Shown: piece after piece, positions 7,302 to 15,341 of the stretch | How the letters are laid out: every line of letters begins with the position of its first letter | How positions within the stretch are numbered: position 1 is the stretch's first letter | Assembly (NCBI GenBank): GCA_007118145.1 | Contig: SKSD01000063.1 | Location: forward strand, 1 to 33,666 | Direction of reading: 5' to 3' | Source of the DNA: Halobacteriales archaeon | Lineage (GTDB): Archaea > Halobacteriota > Halobacteria > Halobacteriales > SKSH01 | Length of the DNA stretch: 33,666 nucleotides | Notes under the pieces: model-generated | What the model was told of the DNA's origin: nothing | The model's database searches: none | What the model saw: only the letters and a program-made list of their open reading frames with translations | Translations under genes and position numbers: made by a program

Positions 7302-8342
7302 ATGCGAATCAATGCACTGGTGACTGTTCTGGTCATCTCGCTCTTGCTCATCTCTGTCGTGGCCGTCCCAGTAGCGGCAGATACCAGGGCGGGTGGGACA
7401 GTGACCGTCGGTGCAGATGAAACCGTTGGCAGTCTGACTGTCTTCGGTGGGACGGTCATCATCGATGGGACCGTCGATGGAGACCTCGAGGTGTTCGCTG
7501 GGACGGTGCTCATCAACGGTGAGGTGACCGGGAGTGTGTCCGGCACCGGTGGCTCCGTTCAGATCACCGGCTCGGTCGGAGAGGCGGTGGAGATAGCTGC
7601 AGGTAGCATCCGTCTCGCAGAGGGGGCGACCGTTGGTTCCATCGCCGCAGGTGCGGGATCGGTGACGATCGACGGTACCGTCACCGGTGATGTCCGACTC
7701 GGTGCTGGATCCATCACCCTCGGTGAGACAGCCGTCATCGAGGGGGATCTCACCTACGGTGGCGACCTCTCCATGGCAGATGGGGCTCAGGTACTGGGTA
7801 CCATCACAGAAGAGCGTATCTTCGGCTTGGGGACGTTTCTTGGTGTTGGTATCCTCGACTGGGTTGGAACGGTCTTTTTCTTCGTTATGCACCTCGCACT
7901 CGGTGTGCTCTTGTTGCTGATTGCCCCACGATTCTCTCGATCATTGGCCGCATCCGTACGGACAGATCCGATCCGAAGCGGCGCTGTTGGCCTCGCCACC
8001 ATCGTGCTCGTCCCGATACTCCTCGTCGCGGTTGCGATCACCATCATCGGCATACCCATCGCGTTCGCAGGGGCGTTGCTGTTCCTCGTCCTCTACTGGG
8101 TGGGACTGGTCTACGGGAGGTATGCGATCGGTGAGTGGCTGCTCTCTTACACCGAGGTGGACAACCGTTGGCTCGCACTGGTCCTCGGTCTGGCACTGAT
8201 CGGGCTCATCGGCCTCATCCCGTGGATCGGATCGCTGGTCTCGTTCATCGTGACTCTCCTCGGTCTCGGTGCGCTGGTGCACCTGCTTATCTCCCGACGC
8301 AACAGTGAGGAAGCAGCGGAGACGGGGCCCACTGCATCGTGA
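7302..8342 (+). CDS. Exported bactofilin-like beta-solenoid protein with C-terminal membrane domain
   Basis: A 346-residue protein. Residues 1-26 form a signal peptide (hydrophobic core, then AVPVAA before Asp27). Residues about 30-170 are Gly/Val-rich imperfect repeats such as IIDGTVDGDLEVFAGTVLIN and VTIDGTVTGDVRLGAG, the hallmark of the bactofilin (polymer-forming cytoskeletal) beta-solenoid. Residues about 185-330 contain four or five hydrophobic helices, followed by a short charged tail. Annotated haloarchaeal relatives are usually called polymer-forming cytoskeletal protein. Unlike cytoplasmic bactofilins, the signal peptide puts the solenoid outside the cell, tethered by the membrane domain. 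No operon partner is evident, and the gene converges on icd with only 6 nt between stop codons. Fold assignment is good; the role (envelope scaffold or stress-related) is inference. Confidence 0.8.
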   Translation: MRINALVTVLVISLLLISVVAVPVAADTRAGGTVTVGADETVGSLTVFGGTVIIDGTVDGDLEVFAGTVLINGEVTGSVSGTGGSVQITGSVGEAVEIAAGSIRLAEGATVGSIAAGAGSVTIDGTVTGDVRLGAGSITLGETAVIEGDLTYGGDLSMADGAQVLGTITEERIFGLGTFLGVGILDWVGTVFFFVMHLALGVLLLLIAPRFSRSLAASVRTDPIRSGAVGLATIVLVPILLVAVAITIIGIPIAFAGALLFLVLYWVGLVYGRYAIGEWLLSYTEVDNRWLALVLGLALIGLIGLIPWIGSLVSFIVTLLGLGALVHLLISRRNSEEAAETGPTAS

Positions 8343-8348
8343 AGCCGG

Positions 8349-9602
8349 CTACGCGATCGACTTAATCCGCTCGGCGACCTCCGCGGCGAACTCGCTGGTA
8401 GCCACCTTCGTCGCACCGTCCATCTGGCGCTCGAGATCGTACGTGACGATACCGTCGCCGATGGTGTCCTCAAGTGCATCGATGATGAGATCACCAGCAT
8501 CACTCCAGCCGAGATAGTCGAACAGGATGTGCCCGGAGAGGATCATCGCCGTCGGATTGACCTTGTCCTTGCCGGCGTGTTTCGGTGATGAGCCGTGAAC
8601 AGGTTCGGCGAGGATGCGGCCGTCGCCGATGTTGCTACCGGGGGCGATCCCGAGGCCGCCGACTTGTGCACCTGCGGCGTCGGAGATGTAGTCGCCGTTG
8701 AGGTTCGGGAGTGCGAGGATGTCGTAATCCTCCGGTCGCAGGATGAGCCATTGCAACATGGCATCGGCGATACGGTCGTTGACGACAACCGTCCCCGCAG
8801 GCGGCTTGCCGTCGCGCTCCTCCCAGAGGGTATCTTCGGTGATTACCTCATCTCCGTACTCCTCCTCGGCCACCTCGTAACCCCAGTCACGGAACGCACC
8901 CTCGGTGTACTTCATGATGTTACCCTTGTGGACGAGGGTGACATACGTGCGGTCGTGTTCGAGGGCGTAATCGATTGCACGACGGACGAGACGTTTCGTA
9001 CCGAACTCGGTGATGGGCTTGAGACCGATACCGACCTCCCCATCGTGGATGGTATGCTCAAAGCCCATCTCGTCCTCGACGAACGAGCGAACCTGTTCGA
9101 CCTCGGGAGTCCCTGCCTCCCACTCGATACCTGCGTAGACGTCCTCGGTCGCCTCGCGAAAGCAGACCATATCCATCTTTCTGGGTTCGCGAATCGGTGA
9201 GGGAACGCCATCGAGGTAGAACGTCGGCCGGACGTTCGCATAGAGGTCGAGTGTCTTTCGCAACGCCACGTTCAGACTCCGAAAGCCTGAGCCGACTGGC
9301 GTGGTCAACGGCCCCTTCATCCCGACACGGAACTCACGGAGGGTATCGATCGTCTCCTCTGGTAGGTTCTCACCATACCGCTCTCGTGCACTCTCACCGG
9401 CATACAGTCGCATCCAGTGCACCTCTCGCCCCGTTGCCTCAGCTGCCGCAGAGAGCACCTCAATCGCCGCTGGTGTGACATCCTTACCCGTCCCGTCTCC
9501 GTAGATGACCGGGATGATCGGGTTATCGGGAACACTGAGCTCCCCATCAACAACGGTCACCTGCTCACCTTCAGCTGGAATCTCAATCTGCTCGTACTCC
9601 AT
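8349..9602 (-). CDS. icd: Isocitrate dehydrogenase (NADP-type)
   Basis: A 417-residue TCA-cycle enzyme converting isocitrate to 2-oxoglutarate. Substrate-binding residues lie in GSGFRSLNVALRKTLDLYANVRP; the Ser corresponds to the regulatory Ser of the E. coli enzyme. The catalytic Lys is in VHKGNIMKYTEGAFRDWGYE, metal-binding Asp residues are in NLNGDYISDAAGAQVGG, and the cofactor loop is EPVHGSSPKHAGKDKVNP. The loop keeps the Lys that selects NADP in E. coli but has His where that enzyme has Tyr, so NADP preference is likely but not proven. Length matches the haloarchaeal enzyme (about 419). The start ATG 9602 lies about 30 nt from a clear minus-strand TATA box. Confidence 0.97.
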   Translation of the reverse strand: MEYEQIEIPAEGEQVTVVDGELSVPDNPIIPVIYGDGTGKDVTPAAIEVLSAAAEATGREVHWMRLYAGESARERYGENLPEETIDTLREFRVGMKGPLTTPVGSGFRSLNVALRKTLDLYANVRPTFYLDGVPSPIREPRKMDMVCFREATEDVYAGIEWEAGTPEVEQVRSFVEDEMGFEHTIHDGEVGIGLKPITEFGTKRLVRRAIDYALEHDRTYVTLVHKGNIMKYTEGAFRDWGYEVAEEEYGDEVITEDTLWEERDGKPPAGTVVVNDRIADAMLQWLILRPEDYDILALPNLNGDYISDAAGAQVGGLGIAPGSNIGDGRILAEPVHGSSPKHAGKDKVNPTAMILSGHILFDYLGWSDAGDLIIDALEDTIGDGIVTYDLERQMDGATKVATSEFAAEVAERIKSIA

Positions 9603-9625
9603 CGTTAGAAGGAACTCCGGTGAAT

Positions 9626-9638
9626 AGGGCTAAAAGGG
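9626..9638 (-). promoter_or_regulatory. TATA box of icd
   Basis: The minus strand reads CCCTTTTAGCCC, centred about 30 nt before the icd ATG. The map promoter carries the same TTTTAGCC core. Confidence 0.6.
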
Positions 9639-9717
9639 CTGTTATTTCGGCCGTTTTTGTCGCACGTTTCGGGCTGCTTCGGAGGCTTCTTGATGACGGC
9701 CGAGGTGCCAGACGTGT

Positions 9718-10590
9718 ATGCATGTACTCGCCCATGGTGGTGCCGGTGGTCCACCCCGAGGGACCACAGAGAGACAGGCGGTCATCGATGATGCGGTCAC
9801 GCACGGCCTCGAGGGGTCGAACCCGCTCGATGCGGTCGTCCGGGCGGTCAATATCCTCGAGGATTCACCTCGGTTCAACGCGGGCAGGGGCGGGACGTTA
9901 CAGACTGATGGTCGCCAGCGGATGGATGCAGGAGTGATGACCAGTGACGGTCGGGTGGGTGCTGTCTGCAACGTCCCTGGCGTGGTGCGGACGGTCGATC
10001 TAGCACGGTTTGTCCACAGTGAGACGCCACATATCCTGCTCGGTCCCGAGGGTGCGAGAGCGGTTGGCGACCACCTCGGGGTGGACCTCAACGTCGATCT
10101 CATCACCGAGAAGCAACAGTCTCGCTTCGATGAGCTCGATATTCCGGGTGACTTCGAAGGGCAACTCGGGTTCGTCAACGAGCGCTTTGGACTACCCACG
10201 ACGGACGATGTGGCACTCGATACGGTCGGTGCTGTCGCCACCGATGGTGACCGGCTCGCTGCAGCCACATCGACCGGAGGGAGATGGGTGGCATTGGCAG
10301 GCCGGATAGGTGATGTCCCACAGGTGGGTGGTGGGTTTTTCTGTTCTGAGGTGGCAGCCGTGAGCACCACCGGGAGTGGTGAGGATATTGCCCGTGCAAC
10401 ACTCGCCCGTGAAGTCGAGCGGTTGATCGCCGATGGGTTCTCACCGCAGGTGGCGACCATCGAGGCTGTCGCCGAGTTTGAGGGGCGGACAGATGGCTCG
10501 GCAGGGGTGATAGCAATCGACCGTGATGGCGAGATCGGCTCGGCATACAACACCGCAGCCATGCAGACCGCAGTGGCAAGCGACCAGTGA
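9718..10590 (+). CDS. Isoaspartyl peptidase / L-asparaginase (Ntn-hydrolase)
   Basis: A 290-residue plant-type asparaginase of the Ntn-hydrolase superfamily, which hydrolyses isoaspartyl dipeptides and asparagine in the cytosol. It is made as a precursor that cleaves itself before the nucleophilic Thr in DTVGAVATDGDRLAAATSTGG, and both the HGGAGG N-terminus and the NAGRGG substrate loop are present. Downstream, GRIGDVPQVGGGFFC and TTGSGEDIAR match the beta-subunit. The start is fixed by an in-frame stop at 9694. A GGAGG at 9681-9685 is too far from this ATG to serve it. The map gene follows with its own promoter, so the two are not necessarily co-transcribed. Repair or turnover of damaged proteins is the likely role. 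Confidence 0.92.
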   Translation: MHVLAHGGAGGPPRGTTERQAVIDDAVTHGLEGSNPLDAVVRAVNILEDSPRFNAGRGGTLQTDGRQRMDAGVMTSDGRVGAVCNVPGVVRTVDLARFVHSETPHILLGPEGARAVGDHLGVDLNVDLITEKQQSRFDELDIPGDFEGQLGFVNERFGLPTTDDVALDTVGAVATDGDRLAAATSTGGRWVALAGRIGDVPQVGGGFFCSEVAAVSTTGSGEDIARATLAREVERLIADGFSPQVATIEAVAEFEGRTDGSAGVIAIDRDGEIGSAYNTAAMQTAVASDQ

Positions 10591-10603
10591 CGGTGGTCGG
10601 AAA

Positions 10604-10614
10604 CCCTTTTAGCC
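10604..10614 (+). promoter_or_regulatory. TATA box of map
   Basis: CCCTTTTAGCC, with the TATA core centred about 26 nt before the map ATG, indicating a leaderless mRNA. Confidence 0.6.
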
Positions 10615-10635
10615 GACTCGGGTGAACCAACGCCA

Positions 10636-11535
10636 ATGAGCGATACAGAGGTCGACCTCACCGACGAGCGATACGATAAGCATCGAGAGGCTGGTGAGAT
10701 CCTCGCCCAGGTGCGTGAGGAGACGGTCAAGAAGATCGATATCGGGGTGACACACCTCGAGGTGGCTGAGTTCGCCGAGGAACGTATCCGCGAGCTCGGT
10801 GGTGAGGTGGGCTTTCCGGTCAATATCAGCGTCGATGAGGTGGCTGCACACGATACACCAGATCGCGATGACGAACGGACATTCGGCGAGGAGATGATCA
10901 ACATCGACCTCGGGGTTCACGTCGACGGATGGTTGGCAGACACGGCCGTCACCGTTGACTTCTCCGGGCACGACCAACTGGTTGAGGCGAGTGCTGAGGC
11001 ACTCGAGGCGGCCATCGAACGAATCCGTCCAGGTGTCGAGACAGGTGAGATCGGCGCCGCCATCGAGTCGACCATTGACGGGTATGGATACAACCCGGTC
11101 GTCAACCTCACCGGTCATGCCCTCGAGCACTGGAACCAACATGCCGAGCCGAACATCCCGAATCGAGCGGTCGCCCAGGGAATCGAATTGGAGGCCGGGC
11201 AGGTGATCGCCATCGAACCGTTCGCGACTGATGGCGGTGGCAAGGTAACCGAGGGTAACCGAACTGAGATCTACAAGCTCGACCGAGAGGACGTCCCCGT
11301 CAGAGATCGGCGTGCCAGGGCAGCCCTCGAGCAGATCACCGAAGAGTTTCGAACCCTACCATTCGCCACGCGCTGGCTCGACACCCGCCGGCCCGAGATG
11401 GCCATCAGACGTCTCGAGCAACACGGGATCATCGACGGGTACCCGATCCTCAAAGAGGACGATGGCTACCTCGTCAGCCAGAAGGAGCACACCGTGATCG
11501 TCACCGAGACCGGCTGTGAGGTCACGACGCTGTGA
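10636..11535 (+). CDS. map: Methionine aminopeptidase, type II
   Basis: A 299-residue cytosolic metalloprotease that removes the initiator methionine from nascent proteins. Pita-bread fold ligands are visible: His72 in AAHDTP, Asp91 and Asp102 in INIDLGVHVDGWLADTAVT, His161 in LTGHALEHW, Glu194 in IAIEPFAT, and a C-terminal Glu in HTVIVTETG. The type II insert lies between the HALEHW and EHTVIV segments (LDTRRPEMAIRRLEQHGIID), as in other archaeal enzymes. Length agrees with haloarchaeal MetAP (about 298). The start is supported by the TATA box 26 nt upstream. Confidence 0.97.
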   Translation: MSDTEVDLTDERYDKHREAGEILAQVREETVKKIDIGVTHLEVAEFAEERIRELGGEVGFPVNISVDEVAAHDTPDRDDERTFGEEMINIDLGVHVDGWLADTAVTVDFSGHDQLVEASAEALEAAIERIRPGVETGEIGAAIESTIDGYGYNPVVNLTGHALEHWNQHAEPNIPNRAVAQGIELEAGQVIAIEPFATDGGGKVTEGNRTEIYKLDREDVPVRDRRARAALEQITEEFRTLPFATRWLDTRRPEMAIRRLEQHGIIDGYPILKEDDGYLVSQKEHTVIVTETGCEVTTL

Positions 11536-11552
11536 GGGTTGGGGTCACCTAC

Positions 11553-11560
11553 CTTTTTCT
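11553..11560 (+). promoter_or_regulatory. TATA-like box of the HIT gene
   Basis: CTTTTTCT centred about 28 nt before ATG 11584. It argues for that start over the upstream in-frame ATGs at 11539 and 11563. Confidence 0.45.
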
Positions 11561-11583
11561 CGATGGACGAACCGACTGCACGC

Positions 11584-12123
11584 ATGGAGCAACTCTTCGC
11601 CCCGTGGCGTATCGAATGGGTACGCAGACGGGAGCCCGATGACGATATCGAGTGCATCTTCTGTCACTTTTGGGAGCGTGAAGCAGATCGCGAGCATCTC
11701 GTCGTCGCCAGGGGTGAACACGCGTATGTGATGCTCAACAACTACCCGTACAACCCCGGACACCTCATGGTCGTCCCCGTCTCGCACACCGGTCACTTCG
11801 CCGACCTATCGAGCAGGTACGTCACGGCGATCGGCATGATGACACAACATGCCCTGAGAGCACTCGAGTCGAGTTACCATCCCGATGGGTTCAATGTCGG
11901 TTACAACCTCGGTGGAGCGGCGGCTGGGGGCTCGATTAGTGATCACGTCCACCAGCACATCGTGCCACGCTGGAGTGGTGATACGAACTTCATGCCCATC
12001 CTCGATGAGACGAAGGTGATCGTCGAGGGCATCGACGCCACATATGACCAGTTACATGAGGCGTTCGCGGCACTTCCTGGTGGTGAGGTCATCGATGGTG
12101 ATACTGCGGTCGAACTGCGATAA
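11584..12123 (+). CDS. HIT family nucleotide hydrolase/transferase
   Basis: A 179-residue histidine-triad protein, cytosolic, acting on dinucleoside polyphosphates or AMP conjugates. The N-terminus MEQLFAPWRIEWVRR and the CIFC knuckle are typical of the Ap4A phosphorylase-like HIT branch. The triad itself reads DHVHQHIVPRW, near residues 122-132, with NNYPYNPGHLMVVP upstream. The spacing is normal and no catalytic residue is missing. I chose ATG 11584 from the promoter position and because haloarchaeal homologues begin just before FAPWRIEW. It follows map on the same strand with its own promoter. Exact substrate is unknown. Confidence 0.9.
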   Translation: MEQLFAPWRIEWVRRREPDDDIECIFCHFWEREADREHLVVARGEHAYVMLNNYPYNPGHLMVVPVSHTGHFADLSSRYVTAIGMMTQHALRALESSYHPDGFNVGYNLGGAAAGGSISDHVHQHIVPRWSGDTNFMPILDETKVIVEGIDATYDQLHEAFAALPGGEVIDGDTAVELR

Positions 12124-12162
12124 CCATAGGTAGCCCGCCCGCAAAGGCGCGAGCGAACCGCG

Positions 12163-13074
12163 ATGCGACGCGAGGAGGCACTCGAGCGACTTGGCTATCT
12201 CATGCTGGGTGGCAACCTCGCCCTCCTGGTCGCGAAGGCACTCATCTGGTATCAAAGTGGGTCACTGGCGGTCGGTTCTGAGGCCCTCAACAGCCTCACC
12301 GATGTCATCTACAGCGTGTTGATCGTCGGTGGAATCTACCTCAGCATCCAGCCACCCGATTTCGATCATCCCCATGGTCACGAGCGGATCGAGCCCTTCG
12401 TGTCGCTCATCATCGTCATGGGGATCGTCCTCGCCGGGGTGGTCATCCTCTGGGGGGCACTCGATGCCATCTGGCGTGACGATATCACGGTCGCCACCGG
12501 GCCGTGGGCGGTTGCTGTGTTGGCCGGTGCAGCCGCGATGAAGTTCCTCATGTACCGCTACGCACTCGGTGTTGCCACACAGTATGGCGCACCCTCAGCC
12601 CGAGCGCTCGCGATCGATAACCGGAACGATATCCTCACCGCGATCGCCGCCATCATCGGTGTCGCAGGTGCCCAGCTCGGTGTGGCCATCCTCGATCCAC
12701 TCGTCGCGATCGCCGTCGCACTCGTCATCATCTACAGCGGTATCGTCGTCGGACGACGGAACGTCGACTACCTCGTCGGTGCGGCACCACCCGATGACCT
12801 CCACGATCGCATCATCGACCGGGCGATGGCACACCCTCGGGTGCGGGGTGTACACGATGTGCTCGCACATTACGTCGGCCCGGAGGTCGACGTGAGCCTC
12901 CACCTCGAGGTAGGTGAGGACCTCACCCTCGCCGAGGGTCACGATATCGAGACGAGCGTCGTCGAGGCCATCCAGGAGCTACCAGAGGTAGATGATGTCT
13001 TCGTCCACCTCGACCCAAAAGATCTCGATGAGTGGAAACCGGGCACGTTCGTCGTCGAGGATGCCGAGGAGTGA
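12163..13074 (+). CDS. Cation diffusion facilitator, predicted manganese exporter type
   Basis: A 303-residue CDF transporter that moves divalent metal out of the cytoplasm in exchange for protons. Six transmembrane helices occupy residues about 12-205, and a cytoplasmic ferredoxin-like domain fills 210-290 (HPRVRGVHDVLAHYVGPEVDVSLHLEV). The transport site normally reads HxxxD or DxxxD in helix 2 and HxxxD in helix 5. Here it is Asn43-x3-Asp47 (ALNSLTD) and Asp152-x3-Asp156 (IDNRND). This Asn/Asp/Asp/Asp set resembles characterised bacterial Mn2+ exporters such as MntE rather than zinc exporters. The loop PDFDHPHGHERIEP is standard. It converges on the methylthiotransferase gene, 9 nt between stops. 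Family certain, metal inferred. Confidence 0.93.
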   Translation: MRREEALERLGYLMLGGNLALLVAKALIWYQSGSLAVGSEALNSLTDVIYSVLIVGGIYLSIQPPDFDHPHGHERIEPFVSLIIVMGIVLAGVVILWGALDAIWRDDITVATGPWAVAVLAGAAAMKFLMYRYALGVATQYGAPSARALAIDNRNDILTAIAAIIGVAGAQLGVAILDPLVAIAVALVIIYSGIVVGRRNVDYLVGAAPPDDLHDRIIDRAMAHPRVRGVHDVLAHYVGPEVDVSLHLEVGEDLTLAEGHDIETSVVEAIQELPEVDDVFVHLDPKDLDEWKPGTFVVEDAEE

Positions 13075-13083
13075 GCCGCTCGA

Positions 13084-14364
13084 TCAGTCACCGGTGGCCT
13101 CGAGGTGTCTCGAGGGTGCATCGGTCGGCTGTGCCATGCAGTACGTTCCCATCGATTCGGTCACGTCGACAGTGACACGATCGCCAAGCTCGATACCCTC
13201 AGCCTCGGGGATGGCGATGAGGTGATAGGCATCATCACGGCATTTCAGTGACCGACCGGTGCCCTCCTCGACTGCAAGTACCGACCGTCGCGACCCGACC
13301 AAGCGTTCGTGCACCGTATCGAGCACCGAGTGCTTGACATCCGTCATCGCCTTCGAGCGCTCCTTCTTGATCGTCCCACCGAGACCATCGAGATCGGCCG
13401 CATCCGTCCCAGGGCGCTTTGAGAATCGCGTGATGTTGATCCGCTCGGGTCGAACCTGTCGGAGCAGGTCGAGGCTCTGCTCGAAGTCTGCCTGTGTCTC
13501 CGTCGGATAGCCGACGATGAAGTCTGTCGCGAGTGTCCATTCCCCCAGCCTTGCGTTGAAGGCATCGACCACCTCGAGGAAGTCATCGACACGGTGTTGC
13601 CGACGCATGTCGGCGAGTACACGGTCTGAGCCACTCTGGACGGGTGCGTGGATGAAGTTGTAGAGTTCCTCGTTGCGTGCGAACACAGCTGCCAGCTCAT
13701 CCCGGACGAGATGGATACCCTTGGGGTTTGCCATCCCGAGTCTGACCCGAAACGATCCCTCGAGCTCGCAGATGCGCTGGAGGAGGTCGGGTAACCACCG
13801 CTCACCATGGTCCCAGCCATAGACCCCAGTATCCTGCCCGGTCACGCGAAGCTCGACCGCACCAGCATCGATCAACGTGGCGGCACGTTCGACATTCTCC
13901 TCGATCGATGGGCTATCGATGCGGCCGGTCGCGAACTTGGTGATGCAGTACGAGCAGTTACTCGCACACCCCCTCGCGATGGGCAAGATCCCCACACGAC
14001 CATCGAGGAGCACCTCATCAGCAGCGACCGAGGTGGGGCACTCGCCGTTCATCACCGCATCGGGCACCTCATCCCAACCCATGACACGGGCATCGATGCC
14101 AGCGTCACTGAGTCGGTCAGGTTGTGCCAGTGCCATGCAGCCTGTCACGATGAGATCTGATACCACCCCGGCGAGTTCACCTGCCCGTCTGACCATGTGG
14201 TCTTCCGTCGTCTCCGTCACGGTACACGTGTTCAGTATCGCCACATCGGCCGCCTCTGGGGTATCCACTGGCCGATGTCCCCGCTCTCTGAGCATGCGCT
14301 CGATGCGCAGCCCCTCACCGCGGTTTGACGTACAGCCGTACGTCTCGAGCAGATACCGTGCCAT
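13084..14364 (-). CDS. tRNA t6A37 methylthiotransferase (MtaB/CDKAL1 type)
   Basis: A 426-residue radical-SAM enzyme expected to convert t6A to ms2t6A at position 37 of ANN-decoding tRNAs. The N-terminal MTTase domain has its three cluster cysteines in YGCTSNRGE, NTCTVTE and VTGCMA. The radical-SAM triad is ARGCASNCSYCIT (CxxxCxxC). A C-terminal TRAM domain (residues about 360-426) binds tRNA. The family's usual order and length are kept. I start at MARYLLETYGC; the ATG 60 nt upstream would add an untypical hydrophobic leader and sits upstream of the TATA-like box at 14402-14393. It is divergent from the DUF63 gene. Confidence 0.93.
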   Translation of the reverse strand: MARYLLETYGCTSNRGEGLRIERMLRERGHRPVDTPEAADVAILNTCTVTETTEDHMVRRAGELAGVVSDLIVTGCMALAQPDRLSDAGIDARVMGWDEVPDAVMNGECPTSVAADEVLLDGRVGILPIARGCASNCSYCITKFATGRIDSPSIEENVERAATLIDAGAVELRVTGQDTGVYGWDHGERWLPDLLQRICELEGSFRVRLGMANPKGIHLVRDELAAVFARNEELYNFIHAPVQSGSDRVLADMRRQHRVDDFLEVVDAFNARLGEWTLATDFIVGYPTETQADFEQSLDLLRQVRPERINITRFSKRPGTDAADLDGLGGTIKKERSKAMTDVKHSVLDTVHERLVGSRRSVLAVEEGTGRSLKCRDDAYHLIAIPEAEGIELGDRVTVDVTESMGTYCMAQPTDAPSRHLEATGD

Positions 14365-14392
14365 TCGAACATCCCGACCGACGGGTGCGAGG

Positions 14393-14402
14393 GAGAAAAA
14401 GA
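14393..14402 (-). promoter_or_regulatory. TATA-like box of the methylthiotransferase gene
   Basis: The minus strand reads GTCTTTTTCT, about 30 nt before ATG 14364. It supports the shorter start. Confidence 0.45.
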
Positions 14403-14474
14403 CCCCGAACAGGTAGCCACCCACAACGGTAAGCCGACCGACAGCTATTCCACGATGGTCGTCCGACCGATGGT

Positions 14475-15305
14475 ATGGTGGTACCTGAGGGGTTCACCAT
14501 CCCGCCCCTGATCTACCTGGTTCCAACTGTCATCGTCCTCCTCGGTGCGGCAATCATGCTCTGGACGGTCAGACCGGCCGTCACAGATCGGACCGTCATC
14601 GCGGTCGTCCCGTGGATCGTCGCTGGTGGCGGTGGGCACGTCCTGTACGTGACCGATGCAATCCCACCGGGTATTGAGCCGTTCTTCGGTGTCCCTGCGG
14701 TCTATCTTACCTTCGCCGCCCTCGGCGCGATCACGTGGCTGGTAATTGAGGTGGTATCGTCCACGAGGAACACCTTCGATGCAGCCACCTACCTCGCGGT
14801 TGTCGGGTTACTCATCGCGATCGTGCTCGTCATCTGGGTGCTCTGGACCGGGTTCGTGGCCGGTGATATCGCCATCTTCTGGCCCGTCATCGCGCTGGTG
14901 GCGTCCCTGCTTGCATCTGTACTCGTCTGGGTTGCAACGGCGAGAGTGTTCCCGGTAACCGCACAGGTGACCGGTGCGACCGGTATGCTCGTCATCTTCG
15001 GACACGGACTCGATGGAATATCGACACTCATCGGTATCGATATCCTCGGTGGCACTGAGCGCTCACCACTGGCCGATGCGGTGATCTACATCGGCTCGCG
15101 TCTCCCCACCGCTGATGTGATCGGCGACACCTGGTTGTTCGTCATCGTCAAGTTCGGACTCGCCGTGGCTATCCTCGTGCTCTTTCGTGAGTATGTGCGC
15201 GATGAGCCGAGCCAGGCTCGGTTACTGCTCGCGTTGATCGCAGCCGTCGGTCTCGGCCCTGGTGTACACAACGTGCTGTTGTTCACCCTCGGCATGGCCG
15301 GGTGA
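14475..15305 (+). CDS. DUF63 family membrane protein
   Basis: A 276-residue integral membrane protein matching the archaeal DUF63 family by its N-terminal PPLIYLVPTVIVLLGAAIML and its helix distribution. Seven or eight hydrophobic segments cover the protein, separated by short loops such as TDRTVIAVVPWIVAGGGGHVLYV, DGISTLIGID and DEPSQARLLLALIAAVGLGPGVHNVL. The conserved HGLDG, GHVLYV and GPGVHN His residues within membrane segments hint at a ligand or metal site. Function is unknown for the whole family. The next gene has its own TATA box immediately after this stop codon, so an operon is uncertain. Confidence 0.85.
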   Translation: MVVPEGFTIPPLIYLVPTVIVLLGAAIMLWTVRPAVTDRTVIAVVPWIVAGGGGHVLYVTDAIPPGIEPFFGVPAVYLTFAALGAITWLVIEVVSSTRNTFDAATYLAVVGLLIAIVLVIWVLWTGFVAGDIAIFWPVIALVASLLASVLVWVATARVFPVTAQVTGATGMLVIFGHGLDGISTLIGIDILGGTERSPLADAVIYIGSRLPTADVIGDTWLFVIVKFGLAVAILVLFREYVRDEPSQARLLLALIAAVGLGPGVHNVLLFTLGMAG

Positions 15306-15310
15306 TATGG

Positions 15311-15317
15311 ATTTTTC
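15311..15317 (+). promoter_or_regulatory. TATA box of the nucleoside phosphorylase gene
   Basis: ATTTTTC, centred about 28 nt before ATG 15342. Its T5 run lies only 7-11 nt after the DUF63 stop and could double as a terminator for that gene. Confidence 0.5.
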
Positions 15318-15341
15318 CGTGTTCGGGGTGGCGTAGACCGT

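Noticed and set aside
9681-9695. GGAGG followed by ATG at 9693
   Set aside because: That ATG is out of frame with the asparaginase gene and opens a frame without similarity. The asparaginase ATG at 9718 is too far from the GGAGG to use it.
9642-10904. A 420-codon open frame on the minus strand across the asparaginase gene
   Set aside because: Ser/Arg/Pro-rich composition without any family motif, and it runs antisense to a gene with intact catalytic motifs and into map. It is a by-product of codon bias.
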